NCBI RefSeq assembly: GCF_000429265.1
Contig: NZ_AUBN01000009.1
Span: forward strand, 1 to 64,000
Length of the DNA: 64,000 bases
Direction: 5' to 3'
Origin: Actinomyces gerencseriae DSM 6844
Lineage (GTDB): Bacteria; Actinomycetota; Actinomycetes; Actinomycetales; Actinomycetaceae
The first letter of the stretch is position 1. Each line of letters begins with the position of its first letter. A program made the position numbers and the translations under genes. Of the stretch, positions 37,238-45,634 are shown one piece after another. Below the pieces are notes generated by a model. That model did no database searches, was not told where the DNA came from, and was given only the letters and a program-made list of their open reading frames with translations.

Positions 37238-37750
37238 TCAGCTCCGCTCGGTGATCACCCAGTCCAGATCCGCTGGATGGGCGACGCGCAGTACCTCGAT
37301 GAGCACTCGGGTCACCGCCTCAGCCGCCGTCCTCCCCCTCTGCGCGTTGCGCGTGAATGCGTCCCCGCATCGCGTCCACCCCAGGATTGTCAGCTGAGCG
37401 CACGCATCGTCTCCCAGTAGCACCCGTCCTGCGGCATCGAGCACCGGCAGCGCCACCTCCACCTCATCGCCCTTGCCGGTCAGCACGACTCCGGGGGTCT
37501 CCGATGATGGGACGCGCGGTGGACGTCTGCGCCATGGCAGCCGCAGGCGTCCGTGCGCGGCCGGATCACGATCGGTGACCACGGGTGCCGGGGCCGTCAG
37601 CCGCACCGTCATCCCCTCTTCGAGACCACCGGGAAGTCGATGGAGCCGCACCTGCTCATCGATGAAGGCGGCCAGGGACGGCGAGAACCTCGTCCACGAG
37701 CCGATGTCGACGACGTCGCCGAGGGCGGGCGAGGGCTGCATGTCGGGCAT
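37238..37750 (-). CDS. Uncharacterised 170-residue protein
   Basis: No family is recognised. It starts MPDMQPSPALGDVVDIGSW and contains an Arg/Pro-rich central stretch (about 66-85), then an ordered-looking segment with EVEVALPVLDAAGRVLLGDDA and DAFTRNAQRGRTAAEAVTRV. Codon use matches that of the core genes, with strong G/C third positions, which supports a real gene. It is convergent with ssb and divergent from ftsE (130 bp). It has no signal peptide or membrane span, so is likely cytoplasmic. Confidence 0.65.
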   Translation of the reverse strand: MPDMQPSPALGDVVDIGSWTRFSPSLAAFIDEQVRLHRLPGGLEEGMTVRLTAPAPVVTDRDPAAHGRLRLPWRRRPPRVPSSETPGVVLTGKGDEVEVALPVLDAAGRVLLGDDACAQLTILGWTRCGDAFTRNAQRGRTAAEAVTRVLIEVLRVAHPADLDWVITERS

Positions 37751-37880
37751 GGCTCACACGCTAGCGGGTCGCGACATGGCCACGGTCCGCGTGTCACGCC
37801 GAGGATTTCCGGCCCGCACTGGATACGGTGGCCATGAACGGGCGTGACCACGCCCTCGCACGCCAGGAAGCAGCCACTCG

Positions 37881-38570
37881 ATGATCCGATTCGACCATGT
37901 CTCCAAGGTCTACAACAGGGGCGCTCGCCCCGCGCTCGATGACGTCTCGATCAAGGTCAAGAAGGATGAGTTCGTCTTTCTCGTGGGCGCCTCGGGATCC
38001 GGGAAGTCGACCTTCCTGCGGCTGACCCTGCGTGAGGAGCGGCCCACCTCGGGGTCCATCCACGTGCTGGGGCGCGATCTGTCCCAGATCTCCAGCTGGA
38101 AGGTCCCCAAGCTGCGCCAGGAGATCGGCTTCGTCTTCCAGGACTTCCGTCTCCTGGAGAACAAAACGGTCTTCGAGAACGTCGCCATCGCCTCGCAGGT
38201 GATCGGCAAGCCGCGCCACTACATCCTGTCGGCGGTGCCGGAGGCCCTGGATCTTGTCGGTCTGGCGGACAAGGAACGGCGACTCCCGCACGAGTTGTCC
38301 GGCGGTGAGCAGCAGCGCGTCGCCATCGCCCGTGCCATGGTCAACCGCCCCAAGCTGCTCATGGCCGATGAGCCCACCGGCAACCTCGACCCTTCCACCT
38401 CCGTGGGCATCATGCGCCTCCTCGATCGCATCAACCGGCAGGGCACCACCGTGGTCATGGCCACCCATGACGATGAGATCGTCGACCAGATGCGCAAGCG
38501 CGTCATCGAGCTCAAGGCGGGCGAGATCGTGCGCGACCAGGCGCGCGGTGTCTACGGCTCGGACCACTGA
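37881..38570 (+). CDS. ftsE: Cell division ATP-binding protein FtsE
   Basis: This 229-residue ABC ATPase energises FtsX. It has [20 protein letters not shown], Walker [16 protein letters not shown], signature [16 protein letters not shown], Walker [14 protein letters not shown] and the switch His in [11 protein letters not shown]. Length and N-terminus are standard. It is 11 nt before ftsX. FtsEX transmits ATPase cycles across the membrane to activate peptidoglycan hydrolases at the septum; the candidate hydrolase is the third gene of this unit. Confidence 0.97.
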   Translation: MIRFDHVSKVYNRGARPALDDVSIKVKKDEFVFLVGASGSGKSTFLRLTLREERPTSGSIHVLGRDLSQISSWKVPKLRQEIGFVFQDFRLLENKTVFENVAIASQVIGKPRHYILSAVPEALDLVGLADKERRLPHELSGGEQQRVAIARAMVNRPKLLMADEPTGNLDPSTSVGIMRLLDRINRQGTTVVMATHDDEIVDQMRKRVIELKAGEIVRDQARGVYGSDH

Positions 38571-38581
38571 GAGAGGCCCCC

Positions 38582-39499
38582 ATGCGCATCCGCTTCATCC
38601 TGTCCGAGACCTTCAAGGGCCTGAGCCGCAACCTCGCCATGACCGTCTCGGTCATCCTGGTCGCCTTCGTCTCCCTGCTGTTCGTGGGCGCCTCCGCCCT
38701 GCTGCAGGAGCAGATCTCCACGATGAAGGGCGATTGGTACGACAAGGTCGAGGTCAGCGTCTACATGTGCCCGGCCTCCTCCGGGGCCTCCTGCCCCAAT
38801 GGCGAGGCCACCCAGGAGCAGATCGACGCCGTCGAGGGCCTGCTCAACTCCGACGCGCTCAAGCCCTACGTCAAGAGCTACACCTTCGAGTCCAAGGCGG
38901 AGGCCTACGCCAAATTCAAGGAGATCTACGGCAACCGACCCATTGGCCGGAACGCCACGGAGGACATGATGCCGGTGTCCTTCCGTATCAAGTTGAACGA
39001 CGCCGAGAAGTACCAGGTCGTTGCGGAGCAGCTCACCGGTCGTGACGGCGTCGAGCGCGTGCGCAACCAGCGCGAGGCACTCGAGTCCTTCTTCCTCGTC
39101 ATGAACCGCGCCACATGGATCACCGGGGGCTTGGCCGCGGTCATGGCGGTGGCCGCCGTGCTGCTGATCACCACCACCATTCGCTTGTCGGCCATGAGCC
39201 GGTCCAAGGAGACCGAGATCATGCGTCTGGTCGGCGCCTCCAAGTTCTTCATCCAGCTTCCCTTCGTGCTGGAGGGAGCCATCGCTGCGCTCATCGGGGC
39301 CGTCGCCGCCGTCGGCGCGCTATGGGCCGGAGTGCGTCTCATCGTGGACGAGTGGCTGGGCGAATCGCCGACATTCATCAACACGGCCTTCATCTCCACC
39401 GGGAACGTCCTGCTCCTGGCGCCCTGGATCCTCCTGGCCGCCATCGTCCTGGCAGTCGTCTCCTCCTCATTCTCCCTGTCGAAGTACACGAGGGTCTGA
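38582..39499 (+). CDS. ftsX: Cell division membrane protein FtsX
   Basis: This 305-residue permease-like protein has an N-terminal span at about 20-42 (MTVSVILVAFVSLLFVGAS), then an extracellular domain (about 43-175) with two Cys in CPASSGASC, which may form a disulfide. Three further spans lie in the C-terminal half (from about 183, and LPFVLEGAIAALIGAVAAVG). The extracellular domain is where partner hydrolases dock. Its stop is 2 nt before the M23 start, so the three genes form one operon. Confidence 0.96.
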   Translation: MRIRFILSETFKGLSRNLAMTVSVILVAFVSLLFVGASALLQEQISTMKGDWYDKVEVSVYMCPASSGASCPNGEATQEQIDAVEGLLNSDALKPYVKSYTFESKAEAYAKFKEIYGNRPIGRNATEDMMPVSFRIKLNDAEKYQVVAEQLTGRDGVERVRNQREALESFFLVMNRATWITGGLAAVMAVAAVLLITTTIRLSAMSRSKETEIMRLVGASKFFIQLPFVLEGAIAALIGAVAAVGALWAGVRLIVDEWLGESPTFINTAFISTGNVLLLAPWILLAAIVLAVVSSSFSLSKYTRV

Positions 39500-39501
39500 T
39501 C

Positions 39502-40887
39502 ATGATGTTGTTCCGTCTTCCCGGCTCTCTCAGAAGGGCTCCCGCCTCGTCCGCGGGAGCGACCGGGCGCTCCGGACCCCGGCGGCATCGCGCCCTCATC
39601 GGCGGCCACCGTCTGATCGGGGTGCTCACAGTGGTCGCACTGGTGGTGGTCCCCCTGGGGATGACAGCCCGAGCGGATGACCGTTCCGATGCCGTTGATC
39701 AGCAGAATCAGGCCGAGCAGCGGAAGGCCGAGCTCGCCTCCTCCCTCGAGGGCGTCTCCGCCGAACTCGGTCAGGCCTATCTCGACTTGCAGAGCGCTGA
39801 GACCTCGCTGACCACCGCGCAGGACGAGTTGACGACGGCCGAGGCGACGTTGGCCGAGAAGGAGCGCGAGCAGCAGCTCGCCTCCGACCGCCTCGATGTC
39901 GCCGAAGCGGACCTCGCCACGGTGACCGAGGAGGCCACGGCCTCGGAGTCCACCGCCTCGGAGAGCACCGTCTCGGTGGCCGACCTGGTCGTCTCCGCCT
40001 ATCAGGGAGACAGCTCCGTGAACTCGTGGTCCTACGTACTGTCCTCCTCCGATACGGTCGATGATCTGACTCAGCGCGCGTCCACCATGGAGATCGCCGC
40101 CTCCATCCAGGAAACGGTCCTCGCCTCCGCCGAGACCGAGCGCGCTCAGGACGCCAACCGCAAGGCCCGTCAGGATGCCACGACTGATCGCGTCTCCACG
40201 TTGAAGGACGAGGCCGACGTCGCTGAGACGGATGCCAGAACCGCTCGCGATGACGCTGTCACCAAGCGTGACGAGGTCTCGAACCTGAAGACCGAGAAGG
40301 AGACGGCGGCGTCCAATCTCGAGACCCAGAAGGAGGGGCTGGAGGAGCAGCAGACGCAGGCCGCCGCCGACGCGGAGGCCGCCGCCAAGCGCATAGCGGA
40401 GATTGACGCCGCCAACCGAGCCGCCTACGAGGACGGGCAGACGGGGGTCTCCTCCGAGTCGATCGGGGCGGACTCGCTCGGCGATGGCTACATCGGCCAT
40501 CCCATTACCGGGGCCCTGACCGTCACGTCCCCCTTCGGCTACCGCGTCCACCCCGTGACCGGTGTCGGCACGGGCCACCAGGGCACTGATTTCGCCGCGG
40601 CCGAGGGCACGCCTCAGTACGCCGCGGCCTCGGGGGTCGCCACGTACTGGGAATCCGCCTCGTGCGGCATCGGGGTCGACATCAATGCGGGTTACATCGA
40701 TGGCCATTCCTACGTCATCACGCTGTGCCACCTGTCGGGGCGAGCCATAGCCGACGGCCAGTACGTCAACCGCGGGGACACCGTCGGGTTCACCGGCTCG
40801 ACCGGTTATGCGACCGGGCCTCACGTCCACTTCCAGGTGGCTCAGGACGGCGTGTACATCGACCCGATGACCCTGCCCGGCTTCTGA
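39502..40887 (+). CDS. Coiled-coil M23 peptidase, probable FtsEX partner
   Basis: This 461-residue exported protein has one N-terminal membrane/signal segment (about 36-57, LIGVLTVVALVVVPLGM), a long coiled-coil region (about 60-310, Ala/Glu/Thr-rich) and a C-terminal LytM/M23 domain (about 335-455). The zinc and catalytic positions are seen in HQGTDFAAAEG, ITLCHLSG and GPHVHFQV, so it looks catalytically intact, unlike EnvC. The architecture matches hydrolases activated by FtsEX. ATG 39502 follows AGGGT; it is 2 nt after ftsX. It probably cleaves septal peptidoglycan cross-links. Confidence 0.92.
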   Translation: MMLFRLPGSLRRAPASSAGATGRSGPRRHRALIGGHRLIGVLTVVALVVVPLGMTARADDRSDAVDQQNQAEQRKAELASSLEGVSAELGQAYLDLQSAETSLTTAQDELTTAEATLAEKEREQQLASDRLDVAEADLATVTEEATASESTASESTVSVADLVVSAYQGDSSVNSWSYVLSSSDTVDDLTQRASTMEIAASIQETVLASAETERAQDANRKARQDATTDRVSTLKDEADVAETDARTARDDAVTKRDEVSNLKTEKETAASNLETQKEGLEEQQTQAAADAEAAAKRIAEIDAANRAAYEDGQTGVSSESIGADSLGDGYIGHPITGALTVTSPFGYRVHPVTGVGTGHQGTDFAAAEGTPQYAAASGVATYWESASCGIGVDINAGYIDGHSYVITLCHLSGRAIADGQYVNRGDTVGFTGSTGYATGPHVHFQVAQDGVYIDPMTLPGF

Positions 40888-41001
40888 TCGGCGCCGGCCG
40901 ACCGCGACGACGGGTTGACGACGCCGATCGGCCGCGTAGGCTGGGGCACCGCGCCCGCCGGCCCGGTGATGCGCTCGGCACCGACTGGGAAGGGGACTCT
41001 C

Positions 41002-41547
41002 ATGGCGAAGCGGCTCAACGCCAAGAAGCCCGACGCGCGCAGGAAACCTACGCCGGGCGAGCGCGCGAAGGCCGCCTCCGATGCCCATAAGACGATCGCT
41101 CGCAACAAGAAGGCCACCCACGACTACTTCATCGAGGATCGCTATGAGGCCGGACTCGTTCTGACCGGTACCGAGGTCAAGGCTCTGCGTATGGGGCGCG
41201 CCTCCCTGACCGAGGCATGGATCGAGATCGATCGCCATGGGGAGGCCTGGCTTCAGGGGGCGCATATCCCCGAGTACCTCCAGGGCACGTGGAACAACCA
41301 CGCCCCGCGTCGTAAGCGCAAGCTGCTGCTCCATCGCGCTCAGCTCGAACGGCTCGCTCAGAAGGTTCGGGCCAAGGGCTACACGATCGTGCCGCTGGAG
41401 CTGTACTTCATCGGCGGGCGGGCGAAGGTCGCCATCGCCCTGGCCCGGGGCAAGCAGGACTGGGACAAGCGTCAGGCCCTGCGCGAGGCCCAGGACAGGC
41501 GCGACGCCGCGCGCGCCATGGCGGCCGTCAACCGGCGTCGGAGCTGA
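41002..41547 (+). CDS. smpB: SsrA-binding protein SmpB
   Basis: This 181-residue tmRNA partner delivers tmRNA to stalled ribosomes. The motifs are [58 protein letters not shown], and the C-terminal GKQDWDKRQ helix that enters the mRNA channel. Thirty or so Lys/Arg-rich residues precede the fold. ATG 41002 has AAGGGGAC upstream; a longer frame to 40915 has no similarity. It follows the FtsEX operon, and ssrA lies 1.4 kb downstream. Confidence 0.96.
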   Translation: MAKRLNAKKPDARRKPTPGERAKAASDAHKTIARNKKATHDYFIEDRYEAGLVLTGTEVKALRMGRASLTEAWIEIDRHGEAWLQGAHIPEYLQGTWNNHAPRRKRKLLLHRAQLERLAQKVRAKGYTIVPLELYFIGGRAKVAIALARGKQDWDKRQALREAQDRRDAARAMAAVNRRRS

Positions 41548-41688
41548 CACGGACATGGACCGGCCCCTGCGGACGTGGAGGGCGTGAGGCCCGCGCCGTG
41601 CGGGCGCGCGTCGGCCGATCCCGCCGGGTCTCATTCTTCACTGCGATCCGCTCGCTCCCGTCGGCCTCCGTCGCCCCGGTCGGCGGCC

Positions 41689-42666
41689 TCACCAGTGGTC
41701 GTGCGCATGGACCCGGATGAGCCGGTCGTAGATGTCCGTCACGGCGGCGTGCACGTCCTCGTTCAGCGGTGGTAGCGCGGCCGCCTGCGCATTGAGTCGT
41801 ACCTGGTGGGGGTTGCGACTCTCGGGCAGGACGCAGGTGATCCCCTTCTGGTCCAGGAGCCAGCGCAGCGCGACCTGGACCGGGTGAACGTGCTCGGCAA
41901 CGAGCTCGCGACATACTCGTGCGAACTCGCGCGCGGCCTGGGCGCCCACGTCCTCGGGAACCACCGAGAAGATCCAGCCGGCGTCGAGAGCCGCGACCGA
42001 GTCGGGGAGAACCGCCTCGGCGTCCCGGCGATGATTGCGGGAGAGTATGCCCTCGGGCAGGGGAACCCTGGCGATCACGGCCGTGTCGGTCTCCTGGGCG
42101 GCGGGCAGGACCTCCTCCAACGGCTTGTGCCGGAACACGTTGACAATGAGCTGCACGCTCCCGCAGCCGGGGTGGCGAATCGCCTCGAGCGCCTGCTCGC
42201 AGGTCTCTGCGCTCACGCCGTAGGAGCGGATCCTTCCCCGGGCGACCAAGTCGTCGAGCTGCTCCCAGACGCGCGAAGCCTCGATGACCTCGCTCGGCGG
42301 GCTGTGCAGCTGAACGAGGTCGATCGTCTCGACGCCGAGATTCTGCCGAGAGCGGTCGTTCCAGGACAGGAAGTTGTCACGACTCCAGGTGAGGGCCTTC
42401 AGGGGGAGCCCGCGCCCCATCTTCGTGGCCACCGTGAGTCCGGCGTTCGGATGGGCGGCGAGGAATCGGCCGACGAAGCGCTCCGAGCGACCGTCCCCGT
42501 AGACGTCAGCGGTGTCGATGAAGGTGACACCGGTCTCGCACGCGGCCTGCAGGGTTCTGGTCGCCTCGTCTGGATCGATCTCGTACCGGTCGATGCCGAG
42601 CTCCCACGTACCAGTGCCTATGACGGAGATCTCGCGCCCCAGGGCGCTGAACGGACGATTCTCCAT
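41689..42666 (-). CDS. Aldo/keto reductase family oxidoreductase
   Basis: This 325-residue AKR TIM barrel reads SVIGTGTWELG at the N-terminus, then DTADVYGDGRSERFVGRFL with the catalytic Asp/Tyr, TKMGRGLP with the catalytic Lys, and DLVQLHSPP with the His. The C-terminal NADPH site contains VLPESRNPHQVRLNAQAA. Relatives are the YajO/AKR11-like reductases of aldehydes and sugars; the substrate is not predictable. ATG 42666 is fixed by GAGGAGG 5 nt upstream. It is inserted between smpB and ssrA on the opposite strand. Confidence 0.9.
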   Translation of the reverse strand: MENRPFSALGREISVIGTGTWELGIDRYEIDPDEATRTLQAACETGVTFIDTADVYGDGRSERFVGRFLAAHPNAGLTVATKMGRGLPLKALTWSRDNFLSWNDRSRQNLGVETIDLVQLHSPPSEVIEASRVWEQLDDLVARGRIRSYGVSAETCEQALEAIRHPGCGSVQLIVNVFRHKPLEEVLPAAQETDTAVIARVPLPEGILSRNHRRDAEAVLPDSVAALDAGWIFSVVPEDVGAQAAREFARVCRELVAEHVHPVQVALRWLLDQKGITCVLPESRNPHQVRLNAQAAALPPLNEDVHAAVTDIYDRLIRVHAHDHW

Positions 42667-42960
42667 AACGTCCTCCTCGAGAAGCTCGGGCATCGGGCCC
42701 GCCCCGACGATTCTACTGGCCGTGCACCGGGAGCCTCCTCGTCTTGTCGTCGGGTCTTGTCGTCGGGCGCCAGCCACTCCATGGGGGCGCTCCCATGGGG
42801 ACTCGCCGCAGGTGCGCCCCCGGGCCATGCAGCACCGTCGGTATCGCCCGTGCGCTCCTCGGCGCTGAGGATCGAGGTCGGAGCGCGAGCGTGACGCAGA
42901 CGACCGATGACGACTCGCCGTCGTCCTGGTAGAGTCGCATTCTGCTCCTAGGAGCATGGC

Positions 42961-42989
42961 TTGGCGAGCCTTGTACTGCCGATGACAAT
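42961..42989 (+). promoter_or_regulatory. Candidate promoter for tmRNA
   Basis: TTGGCG (42961-42966) and GACAAT (42984-42989) are separated by 17 bp and end 6 nt before the mature tmRNA 5' end at 42996. Each matches the -35/-10 consensus in four to five positions. The remaining gap back to 42667 contains no gene. Confidence 0.5.
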
Positions 42990-42995
42990 TTCACA

Positions 42996-43365
42996 GGGGA
43001 TGATCGGTTTCGACGACGGTCGTGGGTTCAGGAGAAGCGGGTCGAGGATGCACAGTCATCTCGTCAACGCTCTGTGCGAACCAATAGGTGCCGATAACAC
43101 TCGCACCGACTTCGCCCTCGCCGCCTGAGCGAGCTCCGAAGTCCGTCAGCCCGGGGACTGCTTCCGCCCCGGTTCCTGGCGTCATCCAGGGAGCCACTGC
43201 TGAGACCTCTCGTCATCGGGGGCCTCAGGACTTCTAGGTGACTGAGCCCGTCGGCGTCCTTGTTCGCGTGAGACGCCGGGGCTGAGAAAATCATCAGCGA
43301 ACTGCGCCCGGAGAAGTCCTGTTGCACCACCGTCGGACCGGGGTTCGATTCCCCGCATCTCCACT
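42996..43365 (+). ncRNA. ssrA: tmRNA (trans-translation RNA)
   Basis: The 5' end GGGGATGATCGGTTTCGAC and the 3' end GGTTCGATTCCCCGCATCTCC form the tRNA-like part; GGGGATG pairs with CATCTCC. The resume codon is GCC at 43090, and the frame runs to TGA 43126-43128, giving the tag ADNTRTDFALAA. The ALAA end is the ClpXP/ClpAP signal. Pseudoknot-like GC stems follow the tag frame. The total length of about 370 nt is normal. CCA is not encoded (ACT follows the acceptor). Partner of SmpB. Confidence 0.97.
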
Positions 43366-44383
43366 AATGCCCGTGATTTCAGCGGAACGCCTCACCGCAG
43401 GGTCGCTGGGGGCGTGCATCATGGTCCGGTCGGCCGAGTTGAGCGACCGACCTGAGCGGAATTCAATCGGGCTGATGCATGGTCCGGCGGGGACGTGTCC
43501 TCACTGGTGCGTACCAGACATCCGAGTCGTCGGCGCGGGCCGCTTCGAGCGCGGCGCGGCGCGCCTGGTGGTTCCCGTGCAGGTGCGTCATCGGCCCCGA
43601 GCGTGAGCGCGATGCGGCAGGGCGGGTGCCTCCACCGGTTCCGCTGGGACATCGAGATCCGAGTCTGCGAGTCCTCTTCGCCCATCACGTCCATGGCGTA
43701 ACCCCGACGACGTCGAGCGCACCCGGCGCACGGATGAGCGAGTGGAGCATGGCGGGCTCATCGCACAGTCGCTACTCGGCGGATGGAGGGCAGCCGGAGC
43801 GCGAGCGCTTCTGGAGAATGCGGTTCTTGGCGGCATCGATCGTGGCCGTGACCCCTCGTCATTCGGGTTCCTTCGTGTTTCTGCGCGGTCCTGCATGGGG
43901 GTCTGAGCGTGTCGTTTTCGCTTCGTTTCCGTGGCCGCCATTGCGGCCGCGACTCCATCACCGGCCTCGGCCGCCCCGAGGTCCGCCGGCCTCGTCCTGC
44001 CCGCACCGAAAGGCTTCGTGGCGCGAAAGAGTCGATGGTGCGCTCGATCGTCCTCTGACCCGCGATGGATGGGCGGCCCGGGTCGCAGGGCGGAGAGCCT
44101 TTCGCAGCCGTCACCAGCGCGGCCAATGGGCGTCCGTCCCGCACCTATTATGTCATAGGGTGTTGTGACGATCAGAACTCGCTGGGTATTCGCTGATAAT
44201 CCGAACGACACCCTGAGGTCGTGGTAAGTGTGACTCGTGTGACGAACGAGGCGGCAGAAGATCACAAAGTGGCACGCCACGCCGAGAAAACACCGTCATA
44301 TCTGACAAAGCGGCCCGTTTATGCATAGCGTTGCCGTCAGCGGCACCGTTCCTGGTGCCCACCAACGACCGAGAGGCAGATAT
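43366..44383 (+). other. 1-kb gap between tmRNA and HU
   Basis: No supported gene. Long open frames on both strands (around 43479-44168 and 43588-44280) give Arg/Pro/Ser-rich products without motifs. The base composition is less regular than in the core genes, and from 44140 on it is A/T-richer, as expected for the HU promoter region. A CTGACA at 44302-44307 is a possible -35. The 3' end of tmRNA is a known integration site, so this may be degraded inserted DNA, but no repeat of the tmRNA end was found. Confidence 0.5.
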
Positions 44384-44665
44384 ATGTCCGTCAACCGCAC
44401 TGAGCTCATCGCCGCCATCGCTGAGGAGGCCGATCTCACCAAGGTCCAGGCCGATGCCTTCCTTGCTGCTTTCCAGAAGGTCCTGGTCGACAATGTCGCC
44501 AAGGGTGAGGCCGTCAAGATCACCGGCCTCATGGGTGTGGAGCGCGTCGAGCGCGCCGCTCGTACTGGCCGCAACCCCCGTACCGGTGAGGAGATCCAGA
44601 TCCCCGCCGGCTACGGTGTCAAGCTGACGGTGGGCTCCGCTTTGAAGAAGGCCGTCGCCAAGTGA
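44384..44665 (+). CDS. hup: HU-family DNA-binding protein
   Basis: This 93-residue nucleoid protein reads MSVNRTELIAAIAEEADLT, the dimerisation core AFLAAFQKVLVDNVAKGE, then the DNA-binding arm RTGRNPRTGEEIQIPAG and a short basic end KKAVAK. It lacks the long Lys/Ala-rich tail of mycobacterial and Streptomyces HupS-type HU, so it is the short form. The start ATG 44384 has GAGAGGCAG upstream. It is monocistronic, with a hairpin terminator downstream. Confidence 0.95.
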   Translation: MSVNRTELIAAIAEEADLTKVQADAFLAAFQKVLVDNVAKGEAVKITGLMGVERVERAARTGRNPRTGEEIQIPAGYGVKLTVGSALKKAVAK

Positions 44666-44715
44666 TCTCAGCGTGAGCACCCGGTGCCGCTAAGCGCAGC
44701 CGGACCGTGGACGTC

Positions 44716-44748
44716 AAGGCGCGTCACCCCTGGCGGGTGCCGCGCCTT
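44716..44748 (+). terminator. Hairpin terminator after HU
   Basis: AAGGCGCG (44716-44723) pairs with CGCGCCTT (44741-44748), and CACC/GGTG inside the loop extends the fold. It begins about 50 nt after the HU stop and before the ABC gene start at 44837. There is no T-run. Confidence 0.6.
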
Positions 44749-44836
44749 CGTCACGCAGCGCTCGTGGGGAACGGCTCCTCGAGGCTCCTCCTCGGGAAGG
44801 AGGCCCGCAGGGGCTCGTCCGCATAGCCTCGCCCCC

Positions 44837-45634
44837 ATGGACTCACCACCTGCCGTCCGAGTTGCGCAGGCAGCGGCTCCTGCACTGTCGCTGGACGGGC
44901 TGTGCAAGGCCTTCGGTCAGAAAGTCGCCGTCAACGCGCTTTCCCTGGACGTCCCGACCGGCTCCATCTACGGCATGGTGGGTCCTAACGGAGCGGGCAA
45001 GACCACGACCCTGTCCATGGCCACGGGCCTGCTCGTACCCGATGCCGGCCGCGCCGTCGTCCACGGTTTCGACGTATGGGACCAGCAGGCCGCCGCCAAG
45101 GCGCAGCTCGGCGTCCTGCCCGACGGCCTGCGCACCTTCGATCGACTCACCGGGATGGAGCTGATCACCTATGCCGGGCTGCTCCGCGGTCTGGGGCGCG
45201 ATGTCGTCATTCCTCGTGCGACCCAGCTCCTTGACGTCCTGGATCTCGACGGCGCCGGCCGCACACTCGTCGCCGACTACTCCGCTGGCATGCGCAAGAA
45301 GATCAACCTCGCTTGCGCGCTCATCCACTCGCCCGGCGTCCTCGTTCTGGACGAGCCCTTCGAGGGGGTGGATCCGGTGTCCGCCCGGACCATCCAGGCG
45401 ATCCTGGCCGACTTCGCCGCCGATGGCGGTACCGTCATCATCTCCAGCCACGTCATGGCGACCGTCCAGCGCTTCTGCACTCACGTGGCCATCGTCGTCG
45501 CCGGGCGGGTCGCGGCCGCGGGCACCACTGCGCAGGTCGCCGCCGGCATGGATCTGGAGGACCGCTTCACCCAGCTGGTCGGGGCGCGTGAGACGAGAGG
45601 GGACCTGTCGTGGTTGCGACCCTCGTCCGACTGA
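44837..45634 (+). CDS. ABC transporter ATP-binding protein
   Basis: This 265-residue ABC-2-type ATPase has Walker A VGPNGAGKTTTLSMATGL (about 48), GVLPDGLRTFDRLTGMELI (Q-loop region), Walker B VLVLDEPFEGVDPVSAR and the switch His in IISSHVMATVQRF. The signature is YSAGMRKKI, a loose form of LSGGQ common in this subfamily. It overlaps the permease gene by 25 nt, so both are cotranslated. Substrate unknown. Confidence 0.92.
   Translation: MDSPPAVRVAQAAAPALSLDGLCKAFGQKVAVNALSLDVPTGSIYGMVGPNGAGKTTTLSMATGLLVPDAGRAVVHGFDVWDQQAAAKAQLGVLPDGLRTFDRLTGMELITYAGLLRGLGRDVVIPRATQLLDVLDLDGAGRTLVADYSAGMRKKINLACALIHSPGVLVLDEPFEGVDPVSARTIQAILADFAADGGTVIISSHVMATVQRFCTHVAIVVAGRVAAAGTTAQVAAGMDLEDRFTQLVGARETRGDLSWLRPSSD

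Noticed and set aside
38926-41634. A 902-codon antisense frame across ftsX, M23 and smpB
   Set aside because: It covers three well-supported genes on the other strand, and its product is Gly/Arg-rich without motifs.
43479-44280. Overlapping 230-codon frames between tmRNA and HU
   Set aside because: Both strands open, Arg/Pro/Ser-rich, no motifs and no ribosome-binding site; not supported as genes.
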